Shown here: positions 13,993 through 27,589 of the stretch, piece after piece
Position numbering within the stretch: position 1 is the stretch's first letter
Layout: the number at the start of each line of letters is the position of its first letter
DNA from: Gossypium raimondii
Taxonomy: Eukaryota > Streptophyta > Magnoliopsida > Malvales > Malvaceae
Direction: 5' to 3'
DNA: 64,000 nucleotides
Assembly (NCBI RefSeq): GCF_025698545.1
Contig: NC_068575.1
Coordinates: forward strand, 49,609,980 to 49,673,979
Notes under the pieces: generated by a model
Seen by the model: only the letters and a program-made list of their open reading frames with translations
Told to the model about the DNA's origin: nothing
Databases searched by the model: none
Translations under genes and position numbers: made by a program

Positions 13993-16900
13993 CTACTCTA
14001 CTGATGACTCGGATGCTGAGTCGTCGGTTGTTGAATTAGAGATCGTTTCCACTTGGCTTCCGTTTTCACTATCTGATGTTGCAGATGGTTTCTCTTCAAC
14101 AGGTTGTTTCAAGAACCAGTACATGATACTTGCAGTCAATGTGAGGATCATCTTTTGGTTTACCTGCAACGATGTCCCCATCATGTTAAAAAAACAAGCG
14201 AAAAGATAATGGTCGAGTTCAGGTTTGGCATTACAGGTGATGGTAGTGACTGGTTCATGTTTCGGGTTTCAACAGCTTGATTGTATCATTTTGTTAACTT
14301 CCATAGGTTTTTCATGGATCATTGTAGTTGTTATATTAATAAGCATGCAATTTCACTTCTCTGGGGGATATATAACAATGTCTAATTTTTGTGCCATGGA
14401 GTGAAAAAAGAGGAAGAAGTTTGCATCTACAAGAAAAGATACCTCAGTTATGTCTTCAGGAAGCAAAAATATTGAGCATCCAAGCTTCCTCGCAATACTA
14501 ATTATGTAGGTAGCATTCATCTTTTTCTGCTCATCTGCAATGCTCACACGTAGGAGGAAACATGAGTAAAATTATAAGTTGAGTAAAAGTGTACGTGTAA
14601 TTTATACAGGATTTACAAACTTCAATTAGGTAAAATAAGGCGTCTAAGGGATAATGAGCCTCTTCACAGTAGCTAGATTCATTGAAACTAATGTTGAAGA
14701 TATAAAAACAAATTAGCAACAATAAAATCGAGCAAGATTGTTTCTGTAAATAAAGTACAGAAGGATTGAAGGGTGTAAACTTGAATAAACTAGAATAGCT
14801 GAAGTTCGAAGAATACCACCGTGTTGAATAATGCACAACTTTTCACAGGTCAAAAAGAAGGGAGAAGAGAAGGGGAAAATTTTAAAGAAAACCTAATGAA
14901 TTTCGTCAAAGAACGATAAGAACATACCTGTTACTCCTTTAGTAACAAGACTCCAATTTACAGATCTAGGCTGAACAGCACCAAGAAGCTCAAGGAAAAA
15001 TATACCATCTGACAAACTCTTGTCCTGTAAAACCGAAATCAATGAGATATCTAATAGACTGCCTTTTACAAGAAATTTGGTATATCCTAGAGCCATTTCA
15101 CTGAGTCCAGTTTAAGTCATTCGCGCCCCACTTGATTGAATGCAATTCTACTATGCCTAGAAAGGCGCCCTTCCACTCAAGTCATTTTGAATTAAAGGAC
15201 AAGAATGACCGTGAGGAAATCCAAAAAGAGTTGTTTAAATTAATAGAAGCTGATTTGTAAACAGTTTACAATGTCATGTGCAGCAAGGGCTCAAAAAAGA
15301 CGCATCAAAAGCGTTGTGTTAATTTCACAAGGCATGAATAGAACTGAGAGGCTCACATATAACCAAAGAAACTAGCACTTAAAGTCATCTATAGAGAGAA
15401 TACCTTGAAACTGTCCATGCGACTTTGGCTTCCTGAATCGCTTACTTTGGTATTAGCCCACCTGAGGATATCAACATCAGTAATTTCTTTTCCATGAGAA
15501 TGGAATCTTAGGTTCTTCAGAAGTTGAAGAATGTTGTATCTCATCAATTGCCACAAATAAGCTGAACACAAAAACCAACATTCGATCCGTCAAGACAGGA
15601 CTAAACTAGTTCCAATTTGAGTTCAAGAATGCTAAAATGGTAATTGAATTGCTTTCAAAACAGCAAATATTAGTTCTCATGGTAGATCACATACCCAATA
15701 TTAGTTTTTTATTTCCTTGCACAATGTCATTTCCAGCAATATTAACCAGGGAAAATTTTAATTGTTTCCCTATTTTAACCACCTGGTTACAGTTTTCTAC
15801 TTTCTTAAATGGCAACTTAATAGGAGGCCTGTTAGCAATCTTCCAATTAACAATCCCAGGCGACACCTTGTCAAGGGTCTCCAAAAGTATCCACCTGCAG
15901 AGGAACAAATTAACCACTTCATTTTGAGAATCAAGAACAAAATGAAAGTTCAAAAAGGGGCAAGATTTACTAATTTCGCATATAGGATACAAACATATTT
16001 GTAACTATCATAAGATTTTAAATAGAATGCTTATAGATATTTCAATCACGCTGAGCTATATCTCACATAGTTTATTAAAATGCTGGAATTTGAAACAGAA
16101 ACAGAAATAACAGTCCAAATTTCCCTATTGAGTTAAGAGCAAAAGGATAAGAAATGCAGATGCAAAAGCACCAACACAAAGGAGCCTTTCTCTTATCAAC
16201 AGCTCAGGATAAGACACCATGATGGAATTTAATATGATTTATGCACTTATGATCATGGGAACAATACTTACCCATTTCTGAGATCTTCAAAGACATTGTC
16301 AATGTATGTTGAATTTCCGAGACTATTGATCCAGAAGCGAAATACTCTTTCCTCTCTAGAAACTTGGGCATCATCTGGTAGAGTTTCAAGAAAAGATATT
16401 TGTTTTGTTTGAGTTGAAAGGCCGTTCCTGCAGTTAAAATATACCAGTATTTTGTTTTTATATCTTGAACTCATTACAATTTACATTAATTGAAGAAAAC
16501 ATCATAAGCCATCAATTTGGATTCCACTCCGTATGTGAAATATTGAAATTGTTTTTTGGACAGTTCATATTCCTTTTATACTAATTGAAGAAACGTCATA
16601 AGCCGTCAATTTGTATTCTTTTGCATATGTGAAATATTCAAATGATTTTTTGACAGTTAAATTCCTATCAATTGATGCCCCATAACACAGTTGACACTCT
16701 ACAGAATTATATAGAGGAAAAGATGAATGTATAGACACAGAGAAAAAAAACTAGCTTTCTAAGCTTTAGAAAATGAAAGACCTGTTAAGTGTCAAATCAA
16801 ACCTCATCTTTAATTGTTGTAGATGTGTATGGAAATACCATATAACACACTATAATTGTTGCATAAAAGTCTTGATGTGTTTGAAATTTTATAGTACGAA

Positions 16901-19900
16901 CTATTGAAATGCTCCAAATCACAGAACTTGTATTAGAAAATCTCTTGTAAGAAAGATTTAATATGCTGTCAGATTGAACAGACAATATATGTAAAGGATG
17001 ATAAATTAACACAGAACAGTAAATATTAAAAGCACAAAAAAGAATCACTTTATATTTAAACTAAAAGTCGTTGCTAGAAAAAACATCCGTAAATTTGAAG
17101 GACATTAGGTCCAGGGTTCAAATATGATCAACACAATCCCCGTCTTATAAAAAATAAAAAATAAAAAACCATTGCTAGAAAATGGGTATCAAGTCTCACC
17201 TGTGCTGGAAAATATGGGCGACAAAAGCAAGATTAAGATTCGGGGAACCATCCACAATATCCTTTGCAGTTAAGTATCTTTTACATCCCATCCTATCTGC
17301 ATGTTCAAGAACCAACTTTGCTCTCTGAAATGGGTCTTTGACAGTCAATGTAGAAGGATTACTATGCTCAGGTGCAAGCACATTTAATAAGTGCGCATAA
17401 GCCTCTGCATCCTGCAGGTTATATATATATAAATCACAGGTGGATAGAAAAATAAGTCTATAGCTTATTGTAGGTTGCAGCTTAACCCAAGTCACTGCTT
17501 TCATTTACCGTTAGTATAGACAAATTGAGGAAGCAAAAGCACTATATACGGTTATATCTCATTTTAAGAAATTAGTTTCACATTAGACTTTTTATGTTGG
17601 TTTCAAGAAGTTTGAATTTATATTAGATGCTAACAAATGAAGAACATAGGAAAAATAGATGGGATTAAAAGTTAAGCAAACATCTAGTTACAATATTTAT
17701 GCCAGATTTAGGAGTAGGACATTGTAAGATACGAGGATAACAAGCATAAGAGAAGATTTTTGATGGAAAATTTAAAAAGCTAAAAAACGAATTTCTTGTT
17801 TACCTTTACATCGGTGGAGAAATTTGAGACTATTTTCTTGTATGGAGATTTCTTCAGTTGAAAATTCATCCACCTCAATAAGATCTTCTCTGGTGGTAAA
17901 CTCATCAATTCTTCCACATCCTGTCGATTTAAGAACAGGCAAATATATTCAGAAGACTACAGAAACCTAGAAAAGGCATCATAGGTCTGTCTAGTTTGTT
18001 AAAACCTAGAAGGGGAGTGTAAATGAAATACAAATTTCTAAAACAGTGGGCACATTAATTTAACCGTAATTCATCACACAACAAAATCAGATAGTTCATT
18101 TTCCTACAAATTGTACTTTTTCTTAAAATGTTATACAAACCAACCTTACTGTCATCAACAAGCTCCACCAACTGGGGTGTTTTCTTCAAGTTGAGGTCTG
18201 CCAATAGTTGAATCTGAAATAGCATAACCATTAGCAAGATTGACCAATGTTTTTAGAAGAAGCAAGGCTGCAAATAACTTATTACTTTTGATAGCCAATT
18301 ATTTGACAGATCAAGTTACCTTGATAATTTGAGAAATCAACCCAAGCACAAGATGTCTCTGTAACAGGAACCAGAGAGATGATATTATTATCAACAATCA
18401 CTAGAAAAATCTGAATTTTAAATAATAACAGTCATAAGTGATGCTTTTTAGGTTTTACCCATAATTCAGCCTGATGGAGCATAAATAGGTTTTAAGATCA
18501 CCACATTAAAATTATTACAATAGACAACCAAAAATGAAGGGCTACAAGAAAATAGAAGGTGACCATTGAAGAATGAGCTTATAACCAGGGTATTAGATGA
18601 ATCCTCTACCTAGTCCAAGCCACATATGAGAAACACAAGAGTAGCTTTTAAGACAGCCACATTGGCTCAAGCATACAACAACTAGAATGAAGCATGCTTT
18701 AAAATAGACTGCTGATACCAAAAGTCTTTCTTAAACTCAAGTGGAAGTCCAACCATCAAATACACTATATTTCAATAATGGAACAATCAACAGTACAATA
18801 TGTTCCTACCCTTCCTTCAATGAAATCTTGCGTCCCTATATTGACTACAGTGCAGCCAATAGCCTTGGCAGAGTTGAGACATAGCGTGTGGTTTTCATTT
18901 CTTTCCCACGGATTGAGCAATCTCTTGGTATTAATAGCCCTTTCATCAATTGTGCCCGGAACTGCTACATTTATAAGCTTGCTGCATTTACATTGTTTAC
19001 AAGCTTCAAAATTTTTGCATCACATAAGCACAAACTCAACAGCTTTAAAAGTTGAAAGAATCATTTACCAAAGAAGAACCCCATCTTTAACAATCTCAAA
19101 GAGATCATTGGAGGAAGGATTAATAGGTAAGTATTTGTTTAAGAACCCATCTTGAGCAAGATAATTATTGATATGGGCAACGTAGGATGCCTTTTCGGAT
19201 TCACTAATGGTGTGAAGCAGAGTAGTTGTAGCTGCCTTTAGGAATGCTGAAGAGTTCTTTGCTGGACTTCCTGTTCTTGCGCTTGCATGTGCATGAAGTT
19301 TCAAGTAAACCTATCCAAATAAAATCAAAATCCAAGTAGTTCAAAATAAATATTTTTATATCTAACTTAACTCTCATTTGCTTTTCTCTCCTAAGTCTTA
19401 GTCAATCCTCAAAGCATATTAAAAGTTCCTTTTTTTCTGTTTAGATCACCAAAAAATGCGATATATGTTAAGAAAGATATACATTAAAAGAAAGGATTGG
19501 TTTAATGCTATTTTCCTGGCCAATAAAATAAAACGGGAAAAGAGTATAACTTTTTCTGAAAAAGTTAATTTGAAATATTGCTACGATAAAAATACAGAGC
19601 AACACTCAAAATTCAAAATTTTCATAAGCCAAAACTTTCAGGAGAAAAGAAAAAGAATCAAACAAACTTTAACAAGAAAAAAGATCTTAAACTCGAGGTA
19701 AAGAAACATCAAGTGACCTTCAAAAAGAACTCGAAATCGACTTCATCCTTCAAGTTAGGATACAAATCAGCAATGAAATCAGCTCGTTCTTGTTCGCTCA
19801 GATTCTCTCCCACAACTTTCAATCTCGACATTCTGGATGCTAAGTCTTCCACCGTTAGCTTCCCGCTCTCTCTTCTCATACTTGTAAACTGCAAAACAAA

Positions 19901-20084
19901 GCAGGAAAAAAAAAACAAAGTGTTCAGTTACGAGCAAAATAGATTCAAAACTAAAAAGAAGAAGATAAAAAAAAAATCGAGTGATTCATTCACGTACGTG
20001 AGTTTTCAAGCTACGAAGCTCGACTTGAGTGAACTGGTTTTGCAGCCATGGATCTGAGACCAAAATGCCAACATAACCAGCCAT
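13993..20084 (-). CDS. FIM2: fimbrin/plastin actin-bundling protein, 14 exons
   Basis: Fimbrins cross-link actin filaments into bundles through four calponin-homology (CH) domains. I read 14 coding exons on the minus strand: 19998-20084, 19718-19888, 19069-19310, 18810-18981, 18320-18358, 18145-18213, 17804-17920, 17200-17411, 16272-16427, 15695-15894, 15404-15561, 14928-15024, 14443-14534, 13993-14163. All junctions are GT-AG and phases agree, giving 1983 bp and 660 residues, close to the usual plant length. An EF-hand-like N-terminus (about 1-80) is followed by CH1 (from about 126, [11 protein letters not shown]), CH2 (from about 271, [11 protein letters not shown]), CH3 (from about 394, [14 protein letters not shown]) and CH4 (from about 515, [10 protein letters not shown]), then a Ser/acidic tail. 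The start [15 protein letters not shown] is typical of plant fimbrins. The FIM2 label rests on synteny with At5g48460; family identity is much firmer than the paralogue name. Confidence 0.95.
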
Positions 20085-22362
20085 TGGATCAAAATCCAAC
20101 AAATGTTAATTGATATGTTAAAAACTTGGGAGTAGTTGTATTTGTGTTGTATATATTAGAGGATTTGCTTCCCTTTTGAGCTAAGAGATTTAAAATCTAT
20201 GAAGAAGGGAAGGGGAAGAGAACTGTGGGAATGGGACGGATTGCAGCTGTCAGAGTTCAAAGTTGTTCACTTGAAAATTCAAATTTTATGACCATTTTGT
20301 CCTCTCCTTTATTTATTTATTTTAAAAAATGAGTGGTGGGAGTGGGCCTTAGCCCTATGGGCCCTTTTTGCTTCAACTTAGGAATATTGCTTTTCAGAAA
20401 TCAAATTGATTGCCTCATTTCTGTTTTATATAAAATTGATATATTAATAGTTAGGAAAACTATTTTATATTTACGTGGATATTAATATTTCTATAATATC
20501 TACTTAAAACTGCTAACTGATTAATTTATTATAATATCATTGGTGCATGAAATTATAAAAGCCTATAAACTCTTACACCAATTTAAAATTCAAGTGTTAG
20601 TCATATTTATAGTTTATTAGTTTTTTATAAGGGCATGGCGTCACGATTTTCAAATTTATTTTCTTCATTTTAAACTATGATTTTGTTTTTAATTTTTTAT
20701 TAAAATATGTTAAATAAATTTACATTTTTTGGGGCAAGTAGGGAATTTTTTTTGGACGAGATTTTTCAAGATAATTTTTTTTTCTGATTTATAAAGACAA
20801 AGACGTTATCGTTCAGAGTGGGAAAAAAGAAGAATAAAAAGAACGCAGAAGAAAATAATGTAGACTGATAGAAGAAGATTGAGGAAATTATGTCCACATG
20901 GATGTTACATGGAAACCATGAGAAATGTTGGGGTTGCTCCCTTTGCTTTTCTTAATCACGAAAAGTTTAGATGAGGGAGGTTATTCGGTCTAGGGTTTAG
21001 GTATGGAAAATAATAACTTCAGTCATTCATATTTTTTTAATCAAGTTTAGAATTTAGCTTTAAGAGTTTTAAAAATCAATCTTTTAAATTGATATATCTA
21101 AAATGATAAAATATTATTACTATCTAATGACTCACTGGTATCACTGTACAAATCGTAAACAAAATCTAACCCATATAGAAGTGCTATCGATTTTATAGAT
21201 GATTGAAAGTATTATATATAAATCACCTATCAAACGATGGTGAGACTCGAATTTAATGATTCCAAAGATGCTAAAGAGTACTTTGACCAGTTGAACCTAT
21301 CATTTTGATGTTTACATGTTTATGTTTTTTTAAACAATAAAGGTATCCTCTAATTTTTTTGGAGTTTGTAATTGTTCTTTTCAATAATGTCATCCGCAAG
21401 ACTCAAGCTTAAATTCAAAACCTTGGTGTTTCTATGTCTATTTTAGCAGCAAATGTACTTGAGAGGTCCCTTTATTACAGCGACTTGATCAAATTAGTCC
21501 CTTTACTATTTAATGGATTAATTTAGTCTATGTACTATTAAAAGAAATCAATAAGTTAGAATAGAGTTAACATTTACGGTTTAAAAAATATGATTTATTG
21601 TTTAATATAATTAATATTTTTAAATTTTTTATTTTGTTTATAATTTAAATTTATTTTATACTTTTTAATAATATAAAAACTATATTGATTCATTTAATAA
21701 CTAATTTTATCTTATTCTTAAAATACAACAACCCTATTTTAACCTTCATTTTGGAGGACAAAATGAGCCTCCTCATGTGATTGTGGGACCATTGAACAAA
21801 GGTTTCAATAATCGTACCCTGTGTAATAATAATCCTGCGTAACTTTTAAATTTATTTATTATTATATATTTAACATGTTATGGGAATTCAATTTCTTATT
21901 ATATGAAATAATTAAGAAGTTATTATTTTTCTGCTTCCTTTTTTGTTCCATAAAAGTGTCCTATAAATGAAATGATTATGAATCTCATATTAATATCCAT
22001 GAAAGCTGGTGAGCTAAAAGGTTAGAGGCTGAATCTCATTTTCAAACAAACGAATCAACTAGAAAAATGAAATTTCCACTCCAAGGGAGAAAAACAGACC
22101 AAAAGAAACTAAGTGAAAAATATTAGAGTGGCAGTCGTACAATTAATTTATAACATAAGAAACATCACCTGCATGTAAAATGCAACTATAAATAAAGAAA
22201 GGTGGTAAACACTGAAATTCAGTATCTACAATACCAAAACTGAATGCAGAACATTCCATCTCCTTTTATCAAAACTAAACTTCTCTCACTTCTTTCCTTT
22301 TCAACCACCTTGACTGCCCCTCTAATGTCGCCCTATATCCATCCATGGTTAGAAAAACTATT
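20085..22362. other. intergenic, upstream of fimbrin
   Basis: Presumed 5' UTR and promoter of the minus-strand fimbrin next to 20085, then AT-rich DNA up to the retrotransposon. Phrases typical of decayed plant repeats occur near 21470-21720, but no element ends were found. No coding exon seen. Confidence 0.45.
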
Positions 22363-22418
22363 ACACTTGTAATACCCAATTTTAGCCCGGGCACACATAT
22401 GGAAACATAATTTTTGAG

Positions 22419-22515
22419 GATATGCAATCTTAGATATGATATGCAATCCTAGATATGATATGCAATCTTAGATATGATATATGCAATCTTAGATATGATA
22501 TGTAATCTTAGAAGA
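22419..22515 (+). repeat. 19-bp tandem array upstream of the LTR promoter
   Basis: Five units of TATGCAATCTTAGATATGA, the last altered to TATGTAATC. The 3' LTR (30655-30735) has four units, which accounts for most of the 21-bp length difference between the LTRs. The position about 100-180 bp upstream of the TATA box would suit an enhancer-like role, but that is inference. Confidence 0.85.
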
Positions 22516-22602
22516 TATGATTTTGTAATCTTAGAGATTTAATTTGTAGATACCCTTTAATCTCAGCCATTGATCTGTACCGTTGGATTTGGGGAGGCTC
22601 AA

Positions 22603-22612
22603 CTATAAATAG
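22603..22612 (+). promoter_or_regulatory. TATA box of the 5' LTR
   Basis: CTATAAATAG followed by AGGTCTCTCC, a well-formed plant TATA element within the LTR, placed as expected for the U3/R boundary. Conserved in the 3' LTR. Confidence 0.7.
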
Positions 22613-23654
22613 AGGTCTCTCCCTCCATTGTAAAGAAAAGAGAACAGAGGAGGAATAAAAAAAGAACGATTGACAGTTTTTTAAAGGTGGTTTACTATTT
22701 TTTTCTTTCGATTATTTTTTTACTTATTTACGATTTTAAAAAAGGGAGAAGGTGATACCACTGCGAATTTTATTTATTTATTTTATTTAGCCCCTCCACC
22801 TTTTAATGTTTTTGTAATTAAGTTTTCTTTATTTTTTTAATTTACCCTTTTATTTATTTTAAATTCCAATTTAATCCTTTTGAACGACACCGTTTTAGAG
22901 GAGAAGGGAAAATTTCCCTTCCAGCCCCTCTATGTAACTCGCGCGTTCAAATTAGTCCTTTTACTTTTATTTATTTGCGGATTTACCCCAGATATTTTAA
23001 TTGCAATTCAATTTAGTTTTTTTTATGTTCTTTTTATTTATTTTATTAATTAATAGTGTAATTATTATTTTTATTCTAATTTTTTTATCTATATATATTC
23101 CTTTTATATGTACACATATATATATATATATTTTTAAAAACAAATATTTTCCTATTTTTTTAATGAATATTTTCATATATATATGTATATATTTATGTTT
23201 TAAGTGATTAAATACTCACCTTTTTCCTTTTTTAAAATATACTTATTTTTATTATTTTATATATGTATGTATAATTATTTTTTCTTTATTTTCATAAGTA
23301 TATTATGTGTTGTATTTATATATAAATTCCATAACCTAAAATTTTATTTGTAAATTATATGTATATTTTAATCTTCATAATTTCCATGTGTACATCTTTT
23401 GATCCTTATTTATTTGTTTGCTATCCCATCCATTGTATAATTGTGTTTACACTTAATATTTTGCATGTCATAGATTACCTTTTTTTATTTCGTTTATTCA
23501 TTTGCTTATATTATTTTTATGTCGATGATGTATTTATTATTGTTATTATAGCATTTGCATGTATAAAATCACATTACATCATTTTTTACTCAAATTTAAA
23601 GATAGAATTTTTTTTAAATTGAGATAATGTTCGTATCTAAGATTTTCAAGGGAA

Positions 23655-24110
23655 TTGAGCCCTAACGTATTGGATTCCGATTTTCTTCGTTAAATCCGAT
23701 AATCAAGTATTTCTCTTCAATCAAAAAAATAAAAATAAAAACTCATTATTGGGAATTCAACACGTTGTGTCCTAACGTATTGGATGTGACGCATTGATTT
23801 CTCGAAATGAATATTTTTTTAAAATAATAAAGGAAATATTCCGAGTTTGGGATTTTAAAGGAATTGTGCCCTAACGTATTGAGTGTGATTTCTTAAATCT
23901 TGGATAAGTGGATGTTCTTTTAAAGAAAAGGAAATATTCCGAGTTTGGGATTCTAGAGGAATCGTGCCCTAACGTATTGGGTGTGATTTCTTAAATCTTG
24001 GATAAGTGGATGTTCTTTTAAAGTTTTATTGTACAAGTATTTTGGCCCGATTCATTTTGGGGAAAATTAGAATGCTGTGCCCTAACGCATTGGGTGTAGT
24101 ATCTTCTTTC
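23655..24110 (+). repeat. about 100-bp period subrepeats within the LTR
   Basis: Five occurrences of CCTAACG(T/C)ATTGG at 23661, 23771, 23869, 23968 and 24081, with spacings of 98-113 bp. The third and fourth units are near-identical over about 90 bp (TTCCGAGTTTGGGATT...). The same array is present at the matching place in the 3' LTR. Confidence 0.8.
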
Positions 24111-24420
24111 TCTGAAATAATAAGGGTCTTAATACGTAGCCTTTTAAGTTTTGCTAAGGATTACGTTTTTTCCAAATTCTCGACCTTAAGACACTAATTA
24201 ATTAACTAGGTACCAATTTTGAGCGTTACGAGGTGCTAATCCTTCCTCAAATGCGAATCGACTCCGGATCCGTTTTCTAAAACTCGTAGACCAAAGCCGT
24301 TTTTTTAGGTGATCCAATCACACCTCAATAAAAGATTGGTGGCGTCTCCCATTTATTTTGTTTTTTTTAAAGTCGACAACCTAAAAATTTTGTTTTTTCA
24401 AAAAAACGGTTTCGACAGCT

Positions 24421-24438
24421 TGGCGCCTCCACTAGGGA
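24421..24438 (+). promoter_or_regulatory. primer-binding site
   Basis: TGGCGCCTCCACTAGGGA begins 3 bp after the LTR's terminal CA. It opens with TGG, complementary to a tRNA CCA end. TGGCGCC-type sites are known in Tat/Ogre and Athila Ty3 elements. Which tRNA it matches needs an alignment. Confidence 0.75.
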
Positions 24439-25584
24439 CATTTTTTTTAAAAAAAAGAGAGTCGAACCACAAAGTTGATTAATTTTTGTCTTACGGTCGA
24501 GAAATTTTTTTTAAAAAAAATTCATGACATTCTTTCGCATTCATTATCTTATCACTTAAATATTGTTTGCATTATACATTTCATGAGTTGAACAATTTTA
24601 CCCTTTTAAGTTGGAGTAAGAAGCTATGCCTTCGTGAGGTTTTCACCTCCGTGTAGGGTAGTGGATTACTTTCGGGGTACATCCGTACCTATGTCTTCGT
24701 GAGATTTTCATCTCCGTGTAACCATAGGGAAATGTATTCCCCTGAATTGAACTCGATCCATATGAGCCTATAATGGGTGAGGATTGAGGAATCTGCTGGT
24801 TCGGGTACCTTTACTCTAGAAGCCAAACCTCATATAATGAACCTTTGGAATCCACCCTAAATAGAACTATACTAAACCCTAGTAGATATCCGAGTAGGAA
24901 TTTTACTATTATATTAAATGTTTATATGATACTGACTTTTCGTGTTTTATTTACATGTCATGGCATTTCATTTAATTATAAAAGAGGTGTTGATTCATGT
25001 TCAATTACTAAATAGAGAGCTGGTCATAAGAAAATGGGTTTCTTGATAAAGTGGATGACAATATGGTTGTCCGAATATGGTGCAAGAACACATGATAAGA
25101 GAAGGATGATAATTTAATGGAGGACTATGGCTCCGTTGCCCAAGAATTCAAGATGACAAAGATTATTTGAGAACCATTGAACCTTCTTAAAGAGAAGCCA
25201 ATGAGCATCACGAGGATGAGCGAACAACAAGTTACGGCCCGGATCGAGCAAAAAGGAGATAAAAGAGACGTTTTTGAAGAGTTCGTGAGATTTATCTTAA
25301 TACTCGAATGAAGAAGAAGATCGAATGTCTTCGCCTATGAGTGTAAGGCCGTATAAATATTCATTTTATGTAAAGAGATTTGTTTTCTAGTAAAGTTCTT
25401 TAAATGGAATTGAATCAGAATCAACATCTCTTTATGCATTCATTGCATACATTCACATTACATGATATCATATGTATTAAAGTCCACTAAAAGATTCTAA
25501 TTGATATAAATCATTCCTCAGTTAATCTGGAAACCAACCAGCCTACTAAACACCGCTACTAAGATCGATTGAAAACTAAAGGAT

Positions 25585-27001
25585 ATGGATCAAAGGATGG
25601 AAAGACTAGAACAATCCCAAAAGGAAATGCAGGAGCAACTTCAAAAGCAAATGAATGAGCAGCAAAAAATGATAGACAAAATGATAGAATCTCAATGGAG
25701 TATGATGACTCAGTTAACTCAATGGTTCAACAAAGGAACTGATAAAGGAAAAGGCTCTGTGCTCAATAATGAAGAAGGAGACAATGAGGGACCTGTTTAT
25801 CCTCCAGACTTTACCCCCCAACAAGTTGAGATATACCCGCGTAGGTCCTCTATTACCATTAATCCTCCAGGTGACGTTGTAACGCTATTGAATCTCCAAG
25901 CAGGATCAGGCTCTAACCCCGGAGCCAACTTTGTTAATCCTGCTATTCCTGATTTCGATGAGACGGCTGGAAAGGAAAAAATGAATGATGAATTGCCAAA
26001 ACAGCTAGAGGAAAAATACAAATGGCTGGAAGAGAAATTTAGAACGATGGAATGTGCAAAAGGCTACTATGGGATGGATGCTAAAGAATTGAGTCTGGTT
26101 CCGGATTTAGTGCTCCCTTACAAATTCAAAATGCCAGAGTTTGAGAAATATAATGGAAACAGTAGCCCCGAAGCTCATATTACCATGTTCTGCAGACGAA
26201 TGACCGGTTATGTTAATACTATTGATTCATTGCTTCCAGGATAGCCTCACAGGGGCAGCATCCAAGTGGTACAATCGATTGAACCGTACCCAGATTAATT
26301 CATGGAGAGATTTGGCACATCATTCATAAAACAAGATATCATGTGATGATATGGTTCTGATAGAATCACCTTACGAATTTGGAAAAGAAATCAAATGAAA
26401 GCTTCAGCAAGTATGTACAGAGGTGGAGGAGGTCGCCGTCCAAGTTCAGCCACCGCTCTTGGAAAGGGAAATGACAATGTTATTCATAAATAAATTGAAA
26501 GCTCCGTTCATCACACATATGTTAGGGAGTACGACAAAAAGCTTTTCTGACATAATCATGAATGGTGAAATGATTGAAAGTGTCATAAGGAGCGGAAAGA
26601 TTGATGCTGGAGGAAATAACAGAAGACAAGCCTCAAAAGAAAAGGGAAATAAGGTGAACAGCATGAATACATACGGTAAATCGATTGCTAACCAACAGGG
26701 TTCATCAAGACAAGAATTAGGTGTGAAGCTAGGTACTGAAAAGCTCCAGTTCACGCCAATTCCAATGTCGTACAAGGAGCTGTATCAAAGCTTATTCAAT
26801 GCACATGTTGTTGCTCCTTTATATGTGAAGCCTCCACAGCCCCCGTATCCCAAATGGTATGATGCAAGTGCACAATGTGATTATCATGCAGGAATTACAG
26901 GGCATTCTATAGAAAATTGCATTACCTTCAAAAAGCTAGTTGAAAAATTCATCAACATGGGTATTGTCAAGATAGATGGTTCATCTAGTACCCAGTCATG
27001 A
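25585..27001 (+). pseudogene. broken gag of the Tat/Ogre-like element
   Basis: Two ORF pieces carry the gag of this lineage. 25585-26244 (219 residues) starts with a Gln/Met-rich coiled coil (about 1-45) and reaches the PEFEKYNGNSSPEAHITMF block and GYVN. 26423-27001 (192 residues) resumes in another frame with VAVQVQPPLLERE, MLFINKLKAPF, and a C-terminal CDYHAGITGHSIENC, a zinc-knuckle-like motif in which the second Cys is His. Between them, 26245-26422 still resembles gag (ASKWYNRLNRTQINSW) but is cut by a premature stop, frame changes and further stops. The capsid protein can therefore not be made intact. No protease follows. Confidence 0.88.
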
Positions 27002-27589
27002 TTGAATATGAAGGGGTGTCGAGAAGTGTTCACGATGAAACAACTGAAGAGGAGACCTTGTCAGATTTTTGCCTTATAGACTTGGGAGTGTTTTAAATAA
27101 TTAGACTGCAGAAGAAGCCCCTGTAGTATTTAGAGATTACTCAGAGTAATGTTTAAAACACACTTGTTGCCTTCAGCCTAGAGGCAATAAGAATTCCTTT
27201 ATGAAATAGGCTCATGTATGAACGTTGTTATTCTAATAAAATACATCTTTGCATTCATTTTTTAAGCCAATATTCTTTCATTCTTTTCGAATAATTATAT
27301 TTTCATTCTTTCGGATCTTCTTTCATATTATTCTATTCATTCATAATTGTACAAATGATTATTCATACATTCTTTTGTATATTCTTTGGTACCTATTATG
27401 GGTCCCCAGATATCAACGACATGAGTGATGCTGTTACAGATTCAGAAGTTCCTTTTAGTGGAATCTATGTTTAGAGGGATTTCATGACTTTAAAGATGGC
27501 ATAGATTGTAGCCTATTTTCAGACTTGTTACAGATGATCGAACAAGAATGAAATCTTACCTCATGAGGAGACAATGGAGATTGTGACCT

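Larger units (their letters stand above)
22368..24417 (+). repeat. 5' LTR of the Tat/Ogre-like element
   Basis: 2050 bp, from TGTAATACCC to GGTTTCGACA. Contains a promoter-proximal array of 19-bp units, a TATA box at 22603, a very AT-rich middle, five copies of a CCCTAACGTATTGG-type motif, and a polyadenylation signal AATAAA at 24327-24332 close to the end. Nearly identical to 30604-32632. Confidence 0.93.

Noticed and set aside
18778-19155. 125-codon plus-strand ORF
   Set aside because: It is antisense to fimbrin exons 3 and 4, which are supported by splice sites and CH-domain content.
23001-23622. Long hydrophobic ORFs in the LTR as membrane proteins
   Set aside because: They arise from very AT-rich LTR sequence (Phe, Ile, Tyr, Leu codons) and have no domain.
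24006-24197. A 63-codon ORF identical to one at 32219-32410, suggesting a duplicated gene
   Set aside because: Both lie at the same place in the two LTRs; the identity reflects the LTR duplication and the frame has no domain.
25797-26021. Minus-strand ORF in the retrotransposon
   Set aside because: It is antisense to the gag fragment.
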